From an uncultured Eubacterium sp. (GTDB taxonomy: Bacteria > Bacillota > Clostridia > Oscillospirales > Acutalibacteraceae): a stretch of 64,000 nt of DNA. This document shows positions 16,440 through 25,180 of the stretch, in pieces. The stretch is taken from the NCBI GenBank assembly GCA_910583925.1, contig CAJTZJ010000004.1:70183-134182 (forward strand). The letters run 5' to 3'. Made by a program: the position numbers and the translations under genes. The notes under the pieces are model-generated. The model saw only the letters and a list, made by a program, of their open reading frames with translations. It did not search any database and had not been told where the DNA came from. The first letter of the stretch is position 1. Each line of letters begins with the position of its first letter.

Positions 16440-17270
16440 TTAAGCAGTTTGAGGTGCTTCCTTTTCCGAAAGCACGGTCTGCTCACTATTCTGAGCATTC
16501 TTTGGTATCCTGATATTAAATTCTATATAATCGTCAGTTTCAGTTTTATTGCTTTCTGCAGGTATTCCTGCTTCAATCATTGTGTGAATTGCTTTATTCA
16601 CTGTGTTTACAAAGATTCTGACATCTTTAAATATTTTAACAACATTTTTTGGCTTTTTCGGTTTATTTCCCGTTAAAGCAGCTATATATGCTTCCGTCTG
16701 TTCAACATTAAGCTTTTTCTCTTTAACGGTGTTAAGCACCTGCCACATCTGCTCCTCACTTTCACATTTCAGCAAGGCTCTGGCATGACGCTCCGTTAAA
16801 TTCTCTTTTTCAATAAAATATCTGATGTCAATCGGCAGCTTCAGAATTCGCAGTTTGTTTGAAAGCGCACTTTGACTCTTTCCGAGTTTCTTTGAAATCT
16901 GTTCTTGTGTTAAATTAAAATGGCTCTGCATATGTGCAATCGCCTGTGCTTCTTCAAAAAAACTCAAGTCCGCTCTTTGAATATTTTCAAGCACGGAATA
17001 AATTGCACTTTCCTCATAATCACAATCAACAACAAGACAAGGCACCGTCTGCATATTCGCAAGTATAGATGCACGAAGTCTACGCTCCCCTGCAATAATT
17101 TCAAAATAATCGCTGTTATTTATTCTTCTTGCAAGCAAGGGCTGAAGTACTCCGTTTTCCTTTATGGACTCAGCAAGACTCAGCAATTCTTCAGATTTAA
17201 ACTGTTTTCTTGGCTGATAGGGGTTGGGCAGCAGCTTTTCGGTTGGTATTCTTAATACTTCTTCAGACAT
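16440..17270 (-). CDS. noc: Noc-type ParB paralogue
   Basis: A 276-residue ParB-family protein. In Bacillus, Noc binds its own sites and tethers DNA to the membrane to block division over the nucleoid. The CTP box GERRLRAS and the HTH QISKKLGKSQSALSNKLRIL are present. The Gln after KS, the Lys in SNK and the Arg in TERHAR are the Noc-type specificity residues, unlike the ParB next door. The tail KDVRIFVNTVNKAIHTMIEAG is also Noc-like. The N-terminus begins MSEEVLRIPTEKLLP and lacks the basic amphipathic membrane helix of Bacillus Noc. ATG at 17270 has GAGG at 5 bases. Confidence 0.88.
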   Translation of the reverse strand: MSEEVLRIPTEKLLPNPYQPRKQFKSEELLSLAESIKENGVLQPLLARRINNSDYFEIIAGERRLRASILANMQTVPCLVVDCDYEESAIYSVLENIQRADLSFFEEAQAIAHMQSHFNLTQEQISKKLGKSQSALSNKLRILKLPIDIRYFIEKENLTERHARALLKCESEEQMWQVLNTVKEKKLNVEQTEAYIAALTGNKPKKPKNVVKIFKDVRIFVNTVNKAIHTMIEAGIPAESNKTETDDYIEFNIRIPKNAQNSEQTVLSEKEAPQTA

Positions 17271-17317
17271 CTTGTCCTCAACTCCTTGGCTACTATAATA
17301 GCACAAAGTTTAACACA

Positions 17318-17351
17318 AAAAAAGGATTTCTCATCTAAAGAAATCCCTTTT
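17318..17351 (-). terminator. Terminator of rsmG
   Basis: GGATTTCT pairs with AGAAATCC, extended by A/T pairs. On the minus strand the stem is followed by TTTTTTTTG. It separates the mnmE-mnmG-rsmG transcript from noc. Confidence 0.88.
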
Positions 17352-17372
17352 ATTCGACACCTGTTTACAAAA

Positions 17373-18077
17373 TCAGAGCGGTCTGCTTGTTATTTTCTTA
17401 GACTTTCGGGGGTATTCTGACGAAGTTTGCGAAATCTTCCTTATTGAAATAAGATTTCGGCTGTCCCCATTAGGTAGTTTAAGTGAAACAACTTGTTCGA
17501 TTTCTCCTCCAAGCTCCTTTATTGCATTTGCTCCAAGCCTTGTTTCATCATCTGCACCCTTCATGGAAATATATCTTCCGCCCATTTTTACAAACGGCAG
17601 GCAATACTCGGCAAGAACATTAAGCGGAGCAACAGCACGGGTAAATGCATAATCATATTGCTCGCGATATTCCGGCTTATTGCCAAAATCCTCTGCTCTG
17701 CCATGAACGGGAGTTCCGTCAAGTCCAAGCTCATCAAGAACAACCGTTATAAATTTAAGCCTTTTCTCAAGCGCATCAAAAAAGGTAACATCCAAATCAG
17801 GTCTTACGATAAGCAGCGGCAGACTCGGAAAACCTGCACCACAGCCTACATCAATGATTTTTGCATTTTCTTCAATATCAAAACAGGAAAGAGGTGTAAT
17901 GCTGTCAATAAAATGCTTAAGAACAATATCATCCGGCTCCGTTATTGCAGTTAAGTTCATTTTGTTGTTCCACTCAATAAGCAGCTTGGCAAACAAATCA
18001 AAGCGGTTTAATGCTTGATCATCCAAACAAATCCCAATTCTGTCTGCTTCACTTTTCAAAAAAACTTTGTTTATCAT
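17373..18077 (-). CDS. rsmG: 16S rRNA (guanine527-N7)-methyltransferase
   Basis: SAM-dependent enzyme that methylates G527 of 16S rRNA. Its 234 residues show the usual start region (FAKLLIEWNNKMNLTAITEPD), the SAM-binding motif IIDVGCGAGFPSLPLLI (near 67), and EYCLPFVKMGGRYISMKG with the catalytic-region Lys. It overlaps mnmG by ATGA (18074-18077), so translation is coupled. The last 20 residues are Ser/Lys-rich and beyond the conserved fold. Confidence 0.96.
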   Translation of the reverse strand: MINKVFLKSEADRIGICLDDQALNRFDLFAKLLIEWNNKMNLTAITEPDDIVLKHFIDSITPLSCFDIEENAKIIDVGCGAGFPSLPLLIVRPDLDVTFFDALEKRLKFITVVLDELGLDGTPVHGRAEDFGNKPEYREQYDYAFTRAVAPLNVLAEYCLPFVKMGGRYISMKGADDETRLGANAIKELGGEIEQVVSLKLPNGDSRNLISIRKISQTSSEYPRKSKKITSRPL

Positions 18078-19939
18078 AAACTCTCCAAAATAATATTCAG
18101 TGCTGTTATATCAGCCGGATTAACGCCGCTGATTCGGCTTGCCTGTCCCAAATTCTGAGGTCTGATTTTTGAAAGCTTCTCAACAGCCTCAAGCCTCAAA
18201 CCCTTAAGTGATGTATAATCAAGATTCTCAGGGATTTTTTTGCATTCAATACGGCGCATTTCCTTAATCTGCTGTTCCTGCCTTACAATATAGCCCTCAT
18301 ATTTAACAGCAATTTCAACCTGTTCAAACACCTCATACGGATAATCGGGTCTTGTTTCATCAACAAGCTCTAAATCCTTATAGGTTACCTGCGGTCTTTT
18401 AAGAAGCTCTACCATCTTACAGCCCTTTGCAAGCGGAGCAGTTCCGCAGTTTTCAAGAATTCTCTGCAGTTCATCCGTTGCGTGAATTGAGGTTTCCTTA
18501 ATTCTTTTCGTTTCCTCCGCAACCATTTGCTGCTTTTCAAGAAACTTTTTATATCTTTCCTCGCTTATCAAACCAATCTCATAGCCAACCGGGGTTAAAC
18601 GCACATCGGCATTGTCCTGTCTTAGCACAAGGCGGTATTCGCTTCGGCTGGTCATCATTCTGTATGGATCCGAACAGCCCTTTGTTACAAGATCATCAAT
18701 AAGCGTACCGATATAAGAACCGCCACGGTCCAAAACAAGCGGCTCTCTGCCTTGAATTTTAAGTGCTGCATTAATTCCGGCAACAAGCCCCTGTGCAGCA
18801 GCCTCCTCATAACCGCTTGAGCCGTTAAACTGCCCCGCTCCGTACAAGCCCTCTATAGCATTGAATTCAAGAGTAGCCTTAAGTGCCGTAGGATCAACAC
18901 AATCATATTCAATCGCATAAGCGGTACGCATAACCTGTGCTTTTTCCAAACCGGGTATTGTGTGTATAAAATCAAGCTGAACATCCTCCGGTAAAGAGGA
19001 AGACAATCCCTGCAGATACATTTCCTCGGTTTCAAGCCCGCATGGCTCAATGAAAAGCTGATGTCTTTCCTTATCGGCAAAGCGAACAATTTTATCCTCA
19101 AAGCTTGGGCAATAACGAGGTCCCTTGCCCTCAATCTTTCCACTATACATCGGAGAACGATGAAGATTTTCCAGAATAACCTCTTTTGTTTTCTCATTCG
19201 TATAAGTAATATGGCATGCAACCTTGTTTTCGGGTGCATTTTCCGTTTCAAAGCTGAACGGAACAGTATGCTCGTCGCCAAACTGAATTTCCATTTTGGA
19301 AAAATCAACACTCTGCCTGTTTACACGGCCGGGCGTACCCGTTTTAAAGCGTCTTAAAGGAATATTGAATTTTTTAAGGCTTTCCGAAAGCTCCGTGGCA
19401 GGAAACATTCCATCCGGACCGCTTTCATAAGAAACCTCGCCGATATAAACTCTGCCGCCAAGGAAGGTTCCTGTTGCAAGTATAACCGCCTTGGTCTCAA
19501 ATATTGCATCAAGCTTTGTCTTAGCGTGCCAGATACCGTTTTTATCCTTGGTCAGATCAACGATTTCCGCTTGGCGGACATCCAGATTTTTTTCAAGCTC
19601 CAGAACATGCTTCATTCCTTTTGAATATTCCCGCCTGTCTATCTGAGCACGAAGAGAGTGAACGGCAGGACCCTTTCCAAGGTTTAGCATTCTGCTTTGA
19701 AGGCAATATTTATCCGCCGCCTTACCCATTTCGCCGCCGAGCGCATCAATTTCACGAACAAGATGCCCTTTTGATGTACCTCCGATAGACGGATTACACG
19801 GCATATTTCCGATCCAATCCAGATTGATTGTAAAAACAGCCGTTTTACAACCAAGACGCGCCGAAGCAAGCCCTGCTTCAATTCCTGCATGACCTGCTCC
19901 TATAACAATAACATCATATTTTCCTGCAAAATACTCCAT
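18074..19939 (-). CDS. mnmG: tRNA uridine carboxymethylaminomethyl-modifying enzyme, FAD subunit
   Basis: A 621-residue FAD protein that, with MnmE, builds the (carboxymethyl)aminomethyl group at U34 of certain tRNAs. The dinucleotide motif VIGAGHAGIEAGLASARLG is at residues 12-30, then the MnmG signatures GPAVHSLRAQIDRREY and the second FAD/NAD block. The C-terminal helical domain that binds MnmE and tRNA (for example GLRLEAVEKLSKIRPQNLG, then ASRISGVNPADI) is intact. The start is 3 bases downstream of the mnmE stop, forming the classic mnmE-mnmG-rsmG operon. Confidence 0.97.
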   Translation of the reverse strand: MEYFAGKYDVIVIGAGHAGIEAGLASARLGCKTAVFTINLDWIGNMPCNPSIGGTSKGHLVREIDALGGEMGKAADKYCLQSRMLNLGKGPAVHSLRAQIDRREYSKGMKHVLELEKNLDVRQAEIVDLTKDKNGIWHAKTKLDAIFETKAVILATGTFLGGRVYIGEVSYESGPDGMFPATELSESLKKFNIPLRRFKTGTPGRVNRQSVDFSKMEIQFGDEHTVPFSFETENAPENKVACHITYTNEKTKEVILENLHRSPMYSGKIEGKGPRYCPSFEDKIVRFADKERHQLFIEPCGLETEEMYLQGLSSSLPEDVQLDFIHTIPGLEKAQVMRTAYAIEYDCVDPTALKATLEFNAIEGLYGAGQFNGSSGYEEAAAQGLVAGINAALKIQGREPLVLDRGGSYIGTLIDDLVTKGCSDPYRMMTSRSEYRLVLRQDNADVRLTPVGYEIGLISEERYKKFLEKQQMVAEETKRIKETSIHATDELQRILENCGTAPLAKGCKMVELLKRPQVTYKDLELVDETRPDYPYEVFEQVEIAVKYEGYIVRQEQQIKEMRRIECKKIPENLDYTSLKGLRLEAVEKLSKIRPQNLGQASRISGVNPADITALNIILESL

Positions 19940-19942
19940 AAC

Positions 19943-21307
19943 TTATTTTCCTACACAAAATCTACTGAAAATATTGTTCACAATTTCAATATTTGCCTTT
20001 CTTCCCGTCAAAGAAAGAAGCTCATCAATCGCTGAATCAACAAGAACATTAACCGCATCCCTCGTTACTCCTGCAATAAGACAGGTATGCGCCTCAAAGC
20101 AGTAGTTCATTGCATTTGTACAGCAAATTTTCTGCCTTTGATTTGCAAGAATCGGTGCTGAGGTATCAAAATCAGCATCACCGACAATCTCTTTTATTGC
20201 CGCTTCAAGTTCCTTTGTACTTTTATCCTTTTTAGCACTGATAAAAATATACTTGTCAAAAGCCGAGGTGATCATCTCAAGATCTGCTCTCTGCGTTAAA
20301 TCAATTTTATTGATAACAGCAATTGCACGCTTTCCTCTGCAATGCTCAATGAGTTTCAGATCTTCTTTGATTAATGGTCGATTACTGTCAAAAACCGCCA
20401 GAACAAGCATTGCCTCATCAAGCTTTGCATATGCGCGCTCAACGCCGATACTTTCAACAGCATCTCTTGTATTACGAAGTCCTGCCGTGTCACTGAGTCG
20501 AAGAACAAGACTTCCAAGCCTTACACTTTCCTCTACAATATCCCTTGTTGTACCCTCAATATTGGTTACAATACTTTTGTCTTTCCCTGCAAGCAGGTTC
20601 ATCAGCGTAGATTTTCCGACATTCGGTCTGCCAACAATCGCTGTATCAATACCCTGCACCATTGCCTGTCCGCTGTCATAATTAACAAGAAGTGATTTCA
20701 GTTCTTTTGCCGCATGAATAATGGTTTCGCCAAGCGCCTCATCATCCATATCGGGAATTTCCTCATCCGGATAATCAACCCACGCAGCAAGATTCGCCGA
20801 GCAATCCATAAGCGAATCAAGTATTCCGTTTATTTTATTGCTCAAAGAGCCCTGAAGTGCATTGAACGAAGCCTGAACAGAGGTTTCGCCCTGTGCCGAA
20901 ATCAAATCAGCAACGCTCTCCGCTTGGGTCAAATCCATCTTTCCGTTTAAAAATGCTCTTTTTGTAAATTCACCGGGTTCAGCAGGAACTGCCCCTGCAT
21001 TTAAAACTGCTTCCAGGGTTTTTTCAACAATAAAAAGTCCGCCGTGAACCGAAAGCTCGCAAACATTCTCACCCGTATAGCTTTTGGGGGCACGGAAAAC
21101 AAGTGCAACTGCGTTATCAAGCATTCTGCCGTCAGAAACAATATTTCCAAACTTTGCTCTGTAGCCGTCAAGATTTAAAAGAGAAGAGCCATCTGCCGCT
21201 TTGAACACTTTATCTGCTATTTCAATTGCCTTTTCGCCGCTTATACGAATAACGCCGATACCGCCTGCAGCATTTCCCGTTGCAACGGCAGCTATAGTTT
21301 TTTCCAT
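19943..21307 (-). CDS. mnmE: tRNA modification GTPase
   Basis: Potassium-stimulated GTPase partner of MnmG for U34 tRNA modification. The 454 residues comprise an N-terminal formyl-THF-binding domain (TIAAVATGNAAGGIGVIRISG region), a helical domain, and the inserted G domain with GRPNVGKSTLMN (G1), DTAGLR (G3) and NKID (G4). The protein ends with the invariant FCVGK, where the Cys is required for function. The ATG at 21307 gives the family-typical start and better spacing from AAAAGGATG than the ATG at 21319, which abuts that site. Confidence 0.96.
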   Translation of the reverse strand: MEKTIAAVATGNAAGGIGVIRISGEKAIEIADKVFKAADGSSLLNLDGYRAKFGNIVSDGRMLDNAVALVFRAPKSYTGENVCELSVHGGLFIVEKTLEAVLNAGAVPAEPGEFTKRAFLNGKMDLTQAESVADLISAQGETSVQASFNALQGSLSNKINGILDSLMDCSANLAAWVDYPDEEIPDMDDEALGETIIHAAKELKSLLVNYDSGQAMVQGIDTAIVGRPNVGKSTLMNLLAGKDKSIVTNIEGTTRDIVEESVRLGSLVLRLSDTAGLRNTRDAVESIGVERAYAKLDEAMLVLAVFDSNRPLIKEDLKLIEHCRGKRAIAVINKIDLTQRADLEMITSAFDKYIFISAKKDKSTKELEAAIKEIVGDADFDTSAPILANQRQKICCTNAMNYCFEAHTCLIAGVTRDAVNVLVDSAIDELLSLTGRKANIEIVNNIFSRFCVGK

Positions 21308-21345
21308 TTCTCTGCTCATCCTTTTCTGAAATATTAAATCCCAAA

Positions 21346-21427
21346 AAACGGCAGATTTTCTTTCAGTTTGTGAGGACGTAATAAAACACTATTACGCAGC
21401 TTTTCGCAAACCGTTTATCTGCCGTTT
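21346..21427 (-). terminator. Large branched terminator after jag
   Basis: AAACGGCAGAT (21346-21356) pairs with 21417-21427, enclosing a second helix CGTAATA/TATTACG (21377-21396) and a G-U-containing GTTTGTGAG/TTCGCAAAC helix. On the minus strand the structure is followed by GTTTTTTGGG. It ends the rpmH-to-jag transcript and fills most of the jag-mnmE gap. Confidence 0.75.
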
Positions 21428-21436
21428 CATAATTTA

Positions 21437-22360
21437 TTAATCTTTATTCACTTCGATTTTTCCGAATTTCGGTAAATCCGCTCTGTCTGATTTAGGGGCA
21501 GTATTTTTAACAGGAGCGCTTGCCGCATTGCTTCTGCGATAATTATTTCTGCCGCCGTTTGTTGACTGAAGCATAACCTTTCTGTCCTGTCCGTATCCAA
21601 CAGATAAAGATTCAACACCGTCAATTTCCTGAACCGTTGTATGAATAATCCTTCTCTCATATGGATTCATAGGCTCAAAGGTATATCTTCTGCCTGTTTT
21701 TAAAACATAGTTTGCATTTTTGCAGGCAAGATTTCTGAGTGTTTCCATTCTCTTTTCACGATAGTTGCCCACATCAATTGTAACTCTTACATATTTATCG
21801 CTGCTTTTCTTAACAGAAAGGCTGGTTAAATACTGAAGTGCATCAAGCGTTTCGCCGCGGCGACCGATAATAATGCCGTAATCCTCACAGTTGATTTCCA
21901 TCTGAAGTACACCATCTGCAACAACGCCCGTAACCTCAGCATCTTCAATTTTCAAACCGCCGATCATACTCTTTAAATAATTAACAGCGATGCTGATATC
22001 TACATCAGCTTCCGTAATCTTAACATTCTCCTCTGCCTTTGGAGCTTCAGCTTTAGGAGCAGCTTTTTTCGGAGCTTCTTTTTTAACGGCCTCTTTTTTC
22101 GGCTGAGGCTTTCTTTCTGCCTTTTTATCTGCACGCTTTGGTGCATCTTTCTTCTGCTGCGGCTTTCTTTCTTTTCTGCCGTCCTCATACCAAACCTTTA
22201 CCTGTGCATCTTTTCCACCGAAAAGACCAAGTACCTTTTTCTTTGGCAAGGATATAATATCAACATTTATATCAGCTAAAGCCGGAGCGTTAAGACCGGC
22301 TTTTGCAGCAGCTGTTGCTTCTTCAACAGTTTTGCCGGTTCCGATAAATTCCTTTATCAT
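21437..22360 (-). CDS. jag: RNA-binding protein KhpB (Jag)
   Basis: A 307-residue RNA-binding protein encoded next to yidC, as usual in Firmicutes. Its order is a Jag-N domain (residues 1-50, IKEFIGTGKTVEEATAAA), a Lys/Ala/Pro-rich linker (about 65-115), a KH domain (about 125-205, with the GxxG-type loop IIGRRGETLDALQYL) and an R3H domain (about 205-270). The R3H segment reads EPMNPYERRIIHTTVQ. The tail after 270 is low complexity. It likely works with a KhpA partner in RNA metabolism and cell elongation. It starts 12 bases after yidC. Confidence 0.95.
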   Translation of the reverse strand: MIKEFIGTGKTVEEATAAAKAGLNAPALADINVDIISLPKKKVLGLFGGKDAQVKVWYEDGRKERKPQQKKDAPKRADKKAERKPQPKKEAVKKEAPKKAAPKAEAPKAEENVKITEADVDISIAVNYLKSMIGGLKIEDAEVTGVVADGVLQMEINCEDYGIIIGRRGETLDALQYLTSLSVKKSSDKYVRVTIDVGNYREKRMETLRNLACKNANYVLKTGRRYTFEPMNPYERRIIHTTVQEIDGVESLSVGYGQDRKVMLQSTNGGRNNYRRSNAASAPVKNTAPKSDRADLPKFGKIEVNKD

Positions 22361-22372
22361 ACAATCCTCCGA

Positions 22373-23383
22373 TTATTTAATTTTCTTGATATTTTCCTCT
22401 CTTGAGCGACGCTCAATGGTATTTTCAACCATCAGCTTTGCCTGGCTCTTTCTTGGAGGAAAGAATTTTGCAATAAATAACTGCTGAATTATTGCAATAA
22501 GGTTTGAAATAATCCAGTAAAAACCAACCGCTGCAGGCACCTTAAATGCAATGTATAATGAGAAAAGAGGCATCATGAGCATCATAATCATCATCTGACT
22601 CATCTGCTGCGCCGCTGCCGGATTGTTTTTCTTTGAAATAAATGTAGAAATCAGTGTTGATCCAAGAGATGTTATAAAGGATAAAATAGGAACAATTACG
22701 ATAATTCCATCTTTCCAATGAGGAAGAGCCGTCATATCAAGACCGCCTATATAAAGCCCTGATCGGAAATTGTCTATCGCCGTAATTTTATCCGCAGTAA
22801 ACATATCAGGAAGCTTTGCAGCAACCGTATCTCTTAATGCATCCCAATTTTCAAGAATGCCAAGCTGTAGATAATTTCCGGTATAATTTGCCTTTTCTAA
22901 AAGCTCTGTAATATATTCCGACTGATCGCCGATATTGCCGATACCGATAACATAAGAAAGAGGATAATAGATGATTCCGACAATACCCATAAGGAAAATC
23001 AATTGGAAAACCATAGGACCGCATCCCATCTGCATAGGGTTATGACCCTCTCTTGCATAGAGTTCCTGCATTTCCTCATTCATTTTTGCCTGCATCTTCT
23101 GACGCTGCTTCGGATCACTGATTGCGCGAATGTTATATTTCTTCTGGATTTTTTGAATTTTTGGCTGTATTCTTGCACTTTTTGCTGTTGTCTTCTGCTG
23201 ACGAATATTGATAGGCAATAAAACCAATCTTGTTAAAACAGTAAATAAGATAATCGCAAGGAAATACTCATTGCTGAGCATTTCAAGCAAAAAGTGCATA
23301 CATTTACCGAAAAGCCAGTAAAGCGGCATAAAAGGACCGCCGCCTTCCGACATTTTGAGTAAAATAGGGCTAAGCATATTCAT
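22373..23383 (-). CDS. yidC: Membrane protein insertase YidC
   Basis: A 336-residue Oxa1-type insertase that places proteins in the cytoplasmic membrane alone or with Sec. Five membrane segments are apparent. The cytosolic C1 loop reads QQKTTAKSARIQPKIQKIQ, with the Lys/Arg-rich hairpin. The hydrophilic-groove Arg is in LTRLVLLPINIRQQK. There is no lipoprotein signal, unlike many Gram-positive YidC proteins. An insertion of about 60 residues (YVIGIGNIGDQSEYITE region through DNFRSGLYIGG) lies between the second and third segments. It overlaps yidD by ATGA. Confidence 0.95.
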   Translation of the reverse strand: MNMLSPILLKMSEGGGPFMPLYWLFGKCMHFLLEMLSNEYFLAIILFTVLTRLVLLPINIRQQKTTAKSARIQPKIQKIQKKYNIRAISDPKQRQKMQAKMNEEMQELYAREGHNPMQMGCGPMVFQLIFLMGIVGIIYYPLSYVIGIGNIGDQSEYITELLEKANYTGNYLQLGILENWDALRDTVAAKLPDMFTADKITAIDNFRSGLYIGGLDMTALPHWKDGIIVIVPILSFITSLGSTLISTFISKKNNPAAAQQMSQMMIMMLMMPLFSLYIAFKVPAAVGFYWIISNLIAIIQQLFIAKFFPPRKSQAKLMVENTIERRSREENIKKIK

Positions 23384-23634
23384 TTAGTTTCCTCGTTTTT
23401 ATTCTTTTTTGGAGGAACAGGATCGTACCCGCCTTTAAAAAAGGGGTTGCACCTTAAAATCCTTCTTACTGCAAGAAGGGTTCCCTTAAAAACACCATGC
23501 ACCTCAATTGCCTCAATCGCGTATTGAGAACAGGTTGGCACATAGCGGCATGAGCCGTGTGAAAACCTTGGGCTTAATGTAACCTGGTATGTACGGATAA
23601 GAAAAATAAACAGCTTTTTTATAAGTTTTTTCAT
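23380..23634 (-). CDS. yidD: Membrane protein insertion efficiency factor YidD
   Basis: An 84-residue small protein that assists YidC-dependent insertion. The family signature is complete: an N-terminal amphipathic helix (LIKKLFIFLIRTYQ), SPRFSHGSCRYVPTCSQYAIEAIE with both conserved Cys, then ILRCNPFFKGGYDPVP. It overlaps rnpA (ATGA at 23631-23634) and yidC (ATGA at 23380-23383), so the three genes are translationally chained. Confidence 0.96.
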   Translation of the reverse strand: MKKLIKKLFIFLIRTYQVTLSPRFSHGSCRYVPTCSQYAIEAIEVHGVFKGTLLAVRRILRCNPFFKGGYDPVPPKKNKNEETK

Positions 23635-23963
23635 TCGATAACTCCAAGCTGCAAAAGCTGCTTTTCCATATCTGCCAAAACACTTTGCATTTTAACCTCT
23701 GTTGTTTTAGTCCGTGCAACAAAAACAATATCACAGCCGCATTTTACTCTGCCGTTAAGCTGAGAATACGCTGCTCTTATAATTCGCCTTGCACGGTTTC
23801 TTTTCACTGCTTTACCGATTTTTTTACCGCTTGTTATTCCAACCCTTACCCTGCCGCTTCTGTTTTTCATAACATAAGTTACAAGGCTGGGAGAGGCAAC
23901 GCTTTTTCCTCGGTAATATAAGCGGCGAAAATCCTTGTTTTCTTTTAAGGTATTGATTTTCAC
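23631..23963 (-). CDS. rnpA: Ribonuclease P protein component
   Basis: A 110-residue basic protein that binds the RNase P RNA and the 5' leader of pre-tRNA. It starts with GTG at 23963 (KINTLKENKDFRRLYYRGKSV). The RNR motif region reads GKAVKRNRARRIIRAAYSQL (near residues 50-70), and the C-terminal VFVARTKTT is typical. A GGAAC site lies ahead of the start. It follows rpmH by 43 bases. Confidence 0.96.
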   Translation of the reverse strand: MKINTLKENKDFRRLYYRGKSVASPSLVTYVMKNRSGRVRVGITSGKKIGKAVKRNRARRIIRAAYSQLNGRVKCGCDIVFVARTKTTEVKMQSVLADMEKQLLQLGVIE

Positions 23964-24006
23964 GATTTTGTTCCTTTAGCTCTGATTGGCGTTTCCAGCT
24001 TATAAA

Positions 24007-24141
24007 TTAATAGGAAAGCTGCTTTCTGCCTTTAGCACGGCGTCTTGCCAAAACCTTTCTGCCGCTTCTTGTTGACATTCTTTTTCTGAAGCCATGTTCC
24101 TTCTGAGCGTGTCTTTTCTTTGGCTGAAATGTTCTTTTCAT
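24007..24141 (-). CDS. rpmH: Ribosomal protein L34
   Basis: A 44-residue ribosomal protein of the large subunit. The translation begins MKRTFQPKKRHAQKEHGF and ends GRKQLSY, matching L34 along its full length. The start is at 24141, with AAAGGTAGTGA upstream. It heads the rpmH-rnpA-yidD-yidC-jag transcript and has its own consensus promoter (24232-24261). Confidence 0.97.
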   Translation of the reverse strand: MKRTFQPKKRHAQKEHGFRKRMSTRSGRKVLARRRAKGRKQLSY

Positions 24142-24190
24142 TAAAATTCACTACCTTTCACAGACTAAACTTGTCTTAATCTTTATATTC

Positions 24191-24208
24191 TCTGCACGGT
24201 ATAGTGCA
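24191..24208 (-). promoter_or_regulatory. Leader hairpin of the rpmH transcript
   Basis: CTGCAC and GTGCAG form a 6-bp stem about 50 bases upstream of rpmH, inside the transcribed leader. It has no T-run and may stabilise or regulate the mRNA. Confidence 0.45.
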
Positions 24209-24231
24209 GGCTCATACTAATAGCGATAAAC

Positions 24232-24261
24232 ATTATATTATATAATTCGCCAACTTGTCAA
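24232..24261 (-). promoter_or_regulatory. rpmH promoter
   Basis: Minus-strand TTGACA (24261-24256) and TATAAT (24237-24232) are separated by 18 bp, about 90 bp before the rpmH start. Confidence 0.8.
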
Positions 24262-24367
24262 CAGAAAATTAATAAATCTTGTTTTTTTTAATATTATATA
24301 TTATAATAATACTACATATTGGGGATTTAATTTTTGAAGGCACTAAATTTTTCAAGAGGTGACAGCA

Positions 24368-25081
24368 ATGATAGGTATTATCGGTGCAATGGATATCGAG
24401 ATTGCAGCTATAAAAAACAAAATTTCAAGTCCGGTTTCAACTAAGCTTGCCGGCTGTACATTTGTATGCGGTTATATTGATGATGTAATGGTGTGTGCTG
24501 CGCAGTGCAGCCCCGGAAAGGTAAATGCTGCCCTCTGTGCACAGGCCATGATTGATAAATTTGATATTGACCAAATCATCAATATCGGTGTTGGCTGTTC
24601 GCTTGCCGAGGATATCGTTGTAAAAAATATAGTTATTGCCGATAATGTTTGCCAGTATGATATTGATATTACTGCTCTAGGCGAGCCAAGAGGCTTTATC
24701 AACGGATTGAATACCATAAAAATTGAAGCAGATAAAGAAATATCAGATACGCTTGCAAGAATTGCAATAAATTCAGGTGAAAAAATCCGCAGAGGTACAA
24801 TTGCAAGCGGTGATACCTTTATTGCTGATACGGAATTGAAACAGTTTATAAATCATCATTTCGGTGCTGTATGCGGAGAAATGGAGGGTGCTGCCATAGG
24901 ACATGTCTGTATGGCAAACCATATTCCCTTTGCCGTTCTTCGCTCTGTAAGTGACGGTGGGGACGAAAATGCACAGCTTGATTATCCAACCTTCAAAAAA
25001 ATCGCCGCAGAAAAATCCACGGCGATAATATTAAAATATATTGCTTCCGAAAAAACGCAAACAGCGTTCGCAGAAATTTAA
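24368..25081 (+). CDS. mtnN: 5'-methylthioadenosine/S-adenosylhomocysteine nucleosidase
   Basis: A 237-residue hydrolase that removes adenine from MTA and SAH for methionine salvage and methyl-cycle detoxification. The family start MIGIIGAMDIEIAAI contains the catalytic-region Glu. The substrate-binding CGEMEGAAIGHV (near 172) and the catalytic Asp in RSVSDGGDENAQ (near 197) are intact. The ATG at 24368 is chosen because GAGG lies 8 bases ahead; a GTG at 24359 overlaps that site. It is a single plus-strand gene divergent from rpmH. Confidence 0.96.
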   Translation: MIGIIGAMDIEIAAIKNKISSPVSTKLAGCTFVCGYIDDVMVCAAQCSPGKVNAALCAQAMIDKFDIDQIINIGVGCSLAEDIVVKNIVIADNVCQYDIDITALGEPRGFINGLNTIKIEADKEISDTLARIAINSGEKIRRGTIASGDTFIADTELKQFINHHFGAVCGEMEGAAIGHVCMANHIPFAVLRSVSDGGDENAQLDYPTFKKIAAEKSTAIILKYIASEKTQTAFAEI

Positions 25082-25180
25082 AACTATAACTAAAACGGAT
25101 AAATACCGCATGCTTCTGCAACCTGATGAATCACTAAACCACAAAAGGTTTCCCACTTTAATAAAAGAGGAAAAAGGAAT

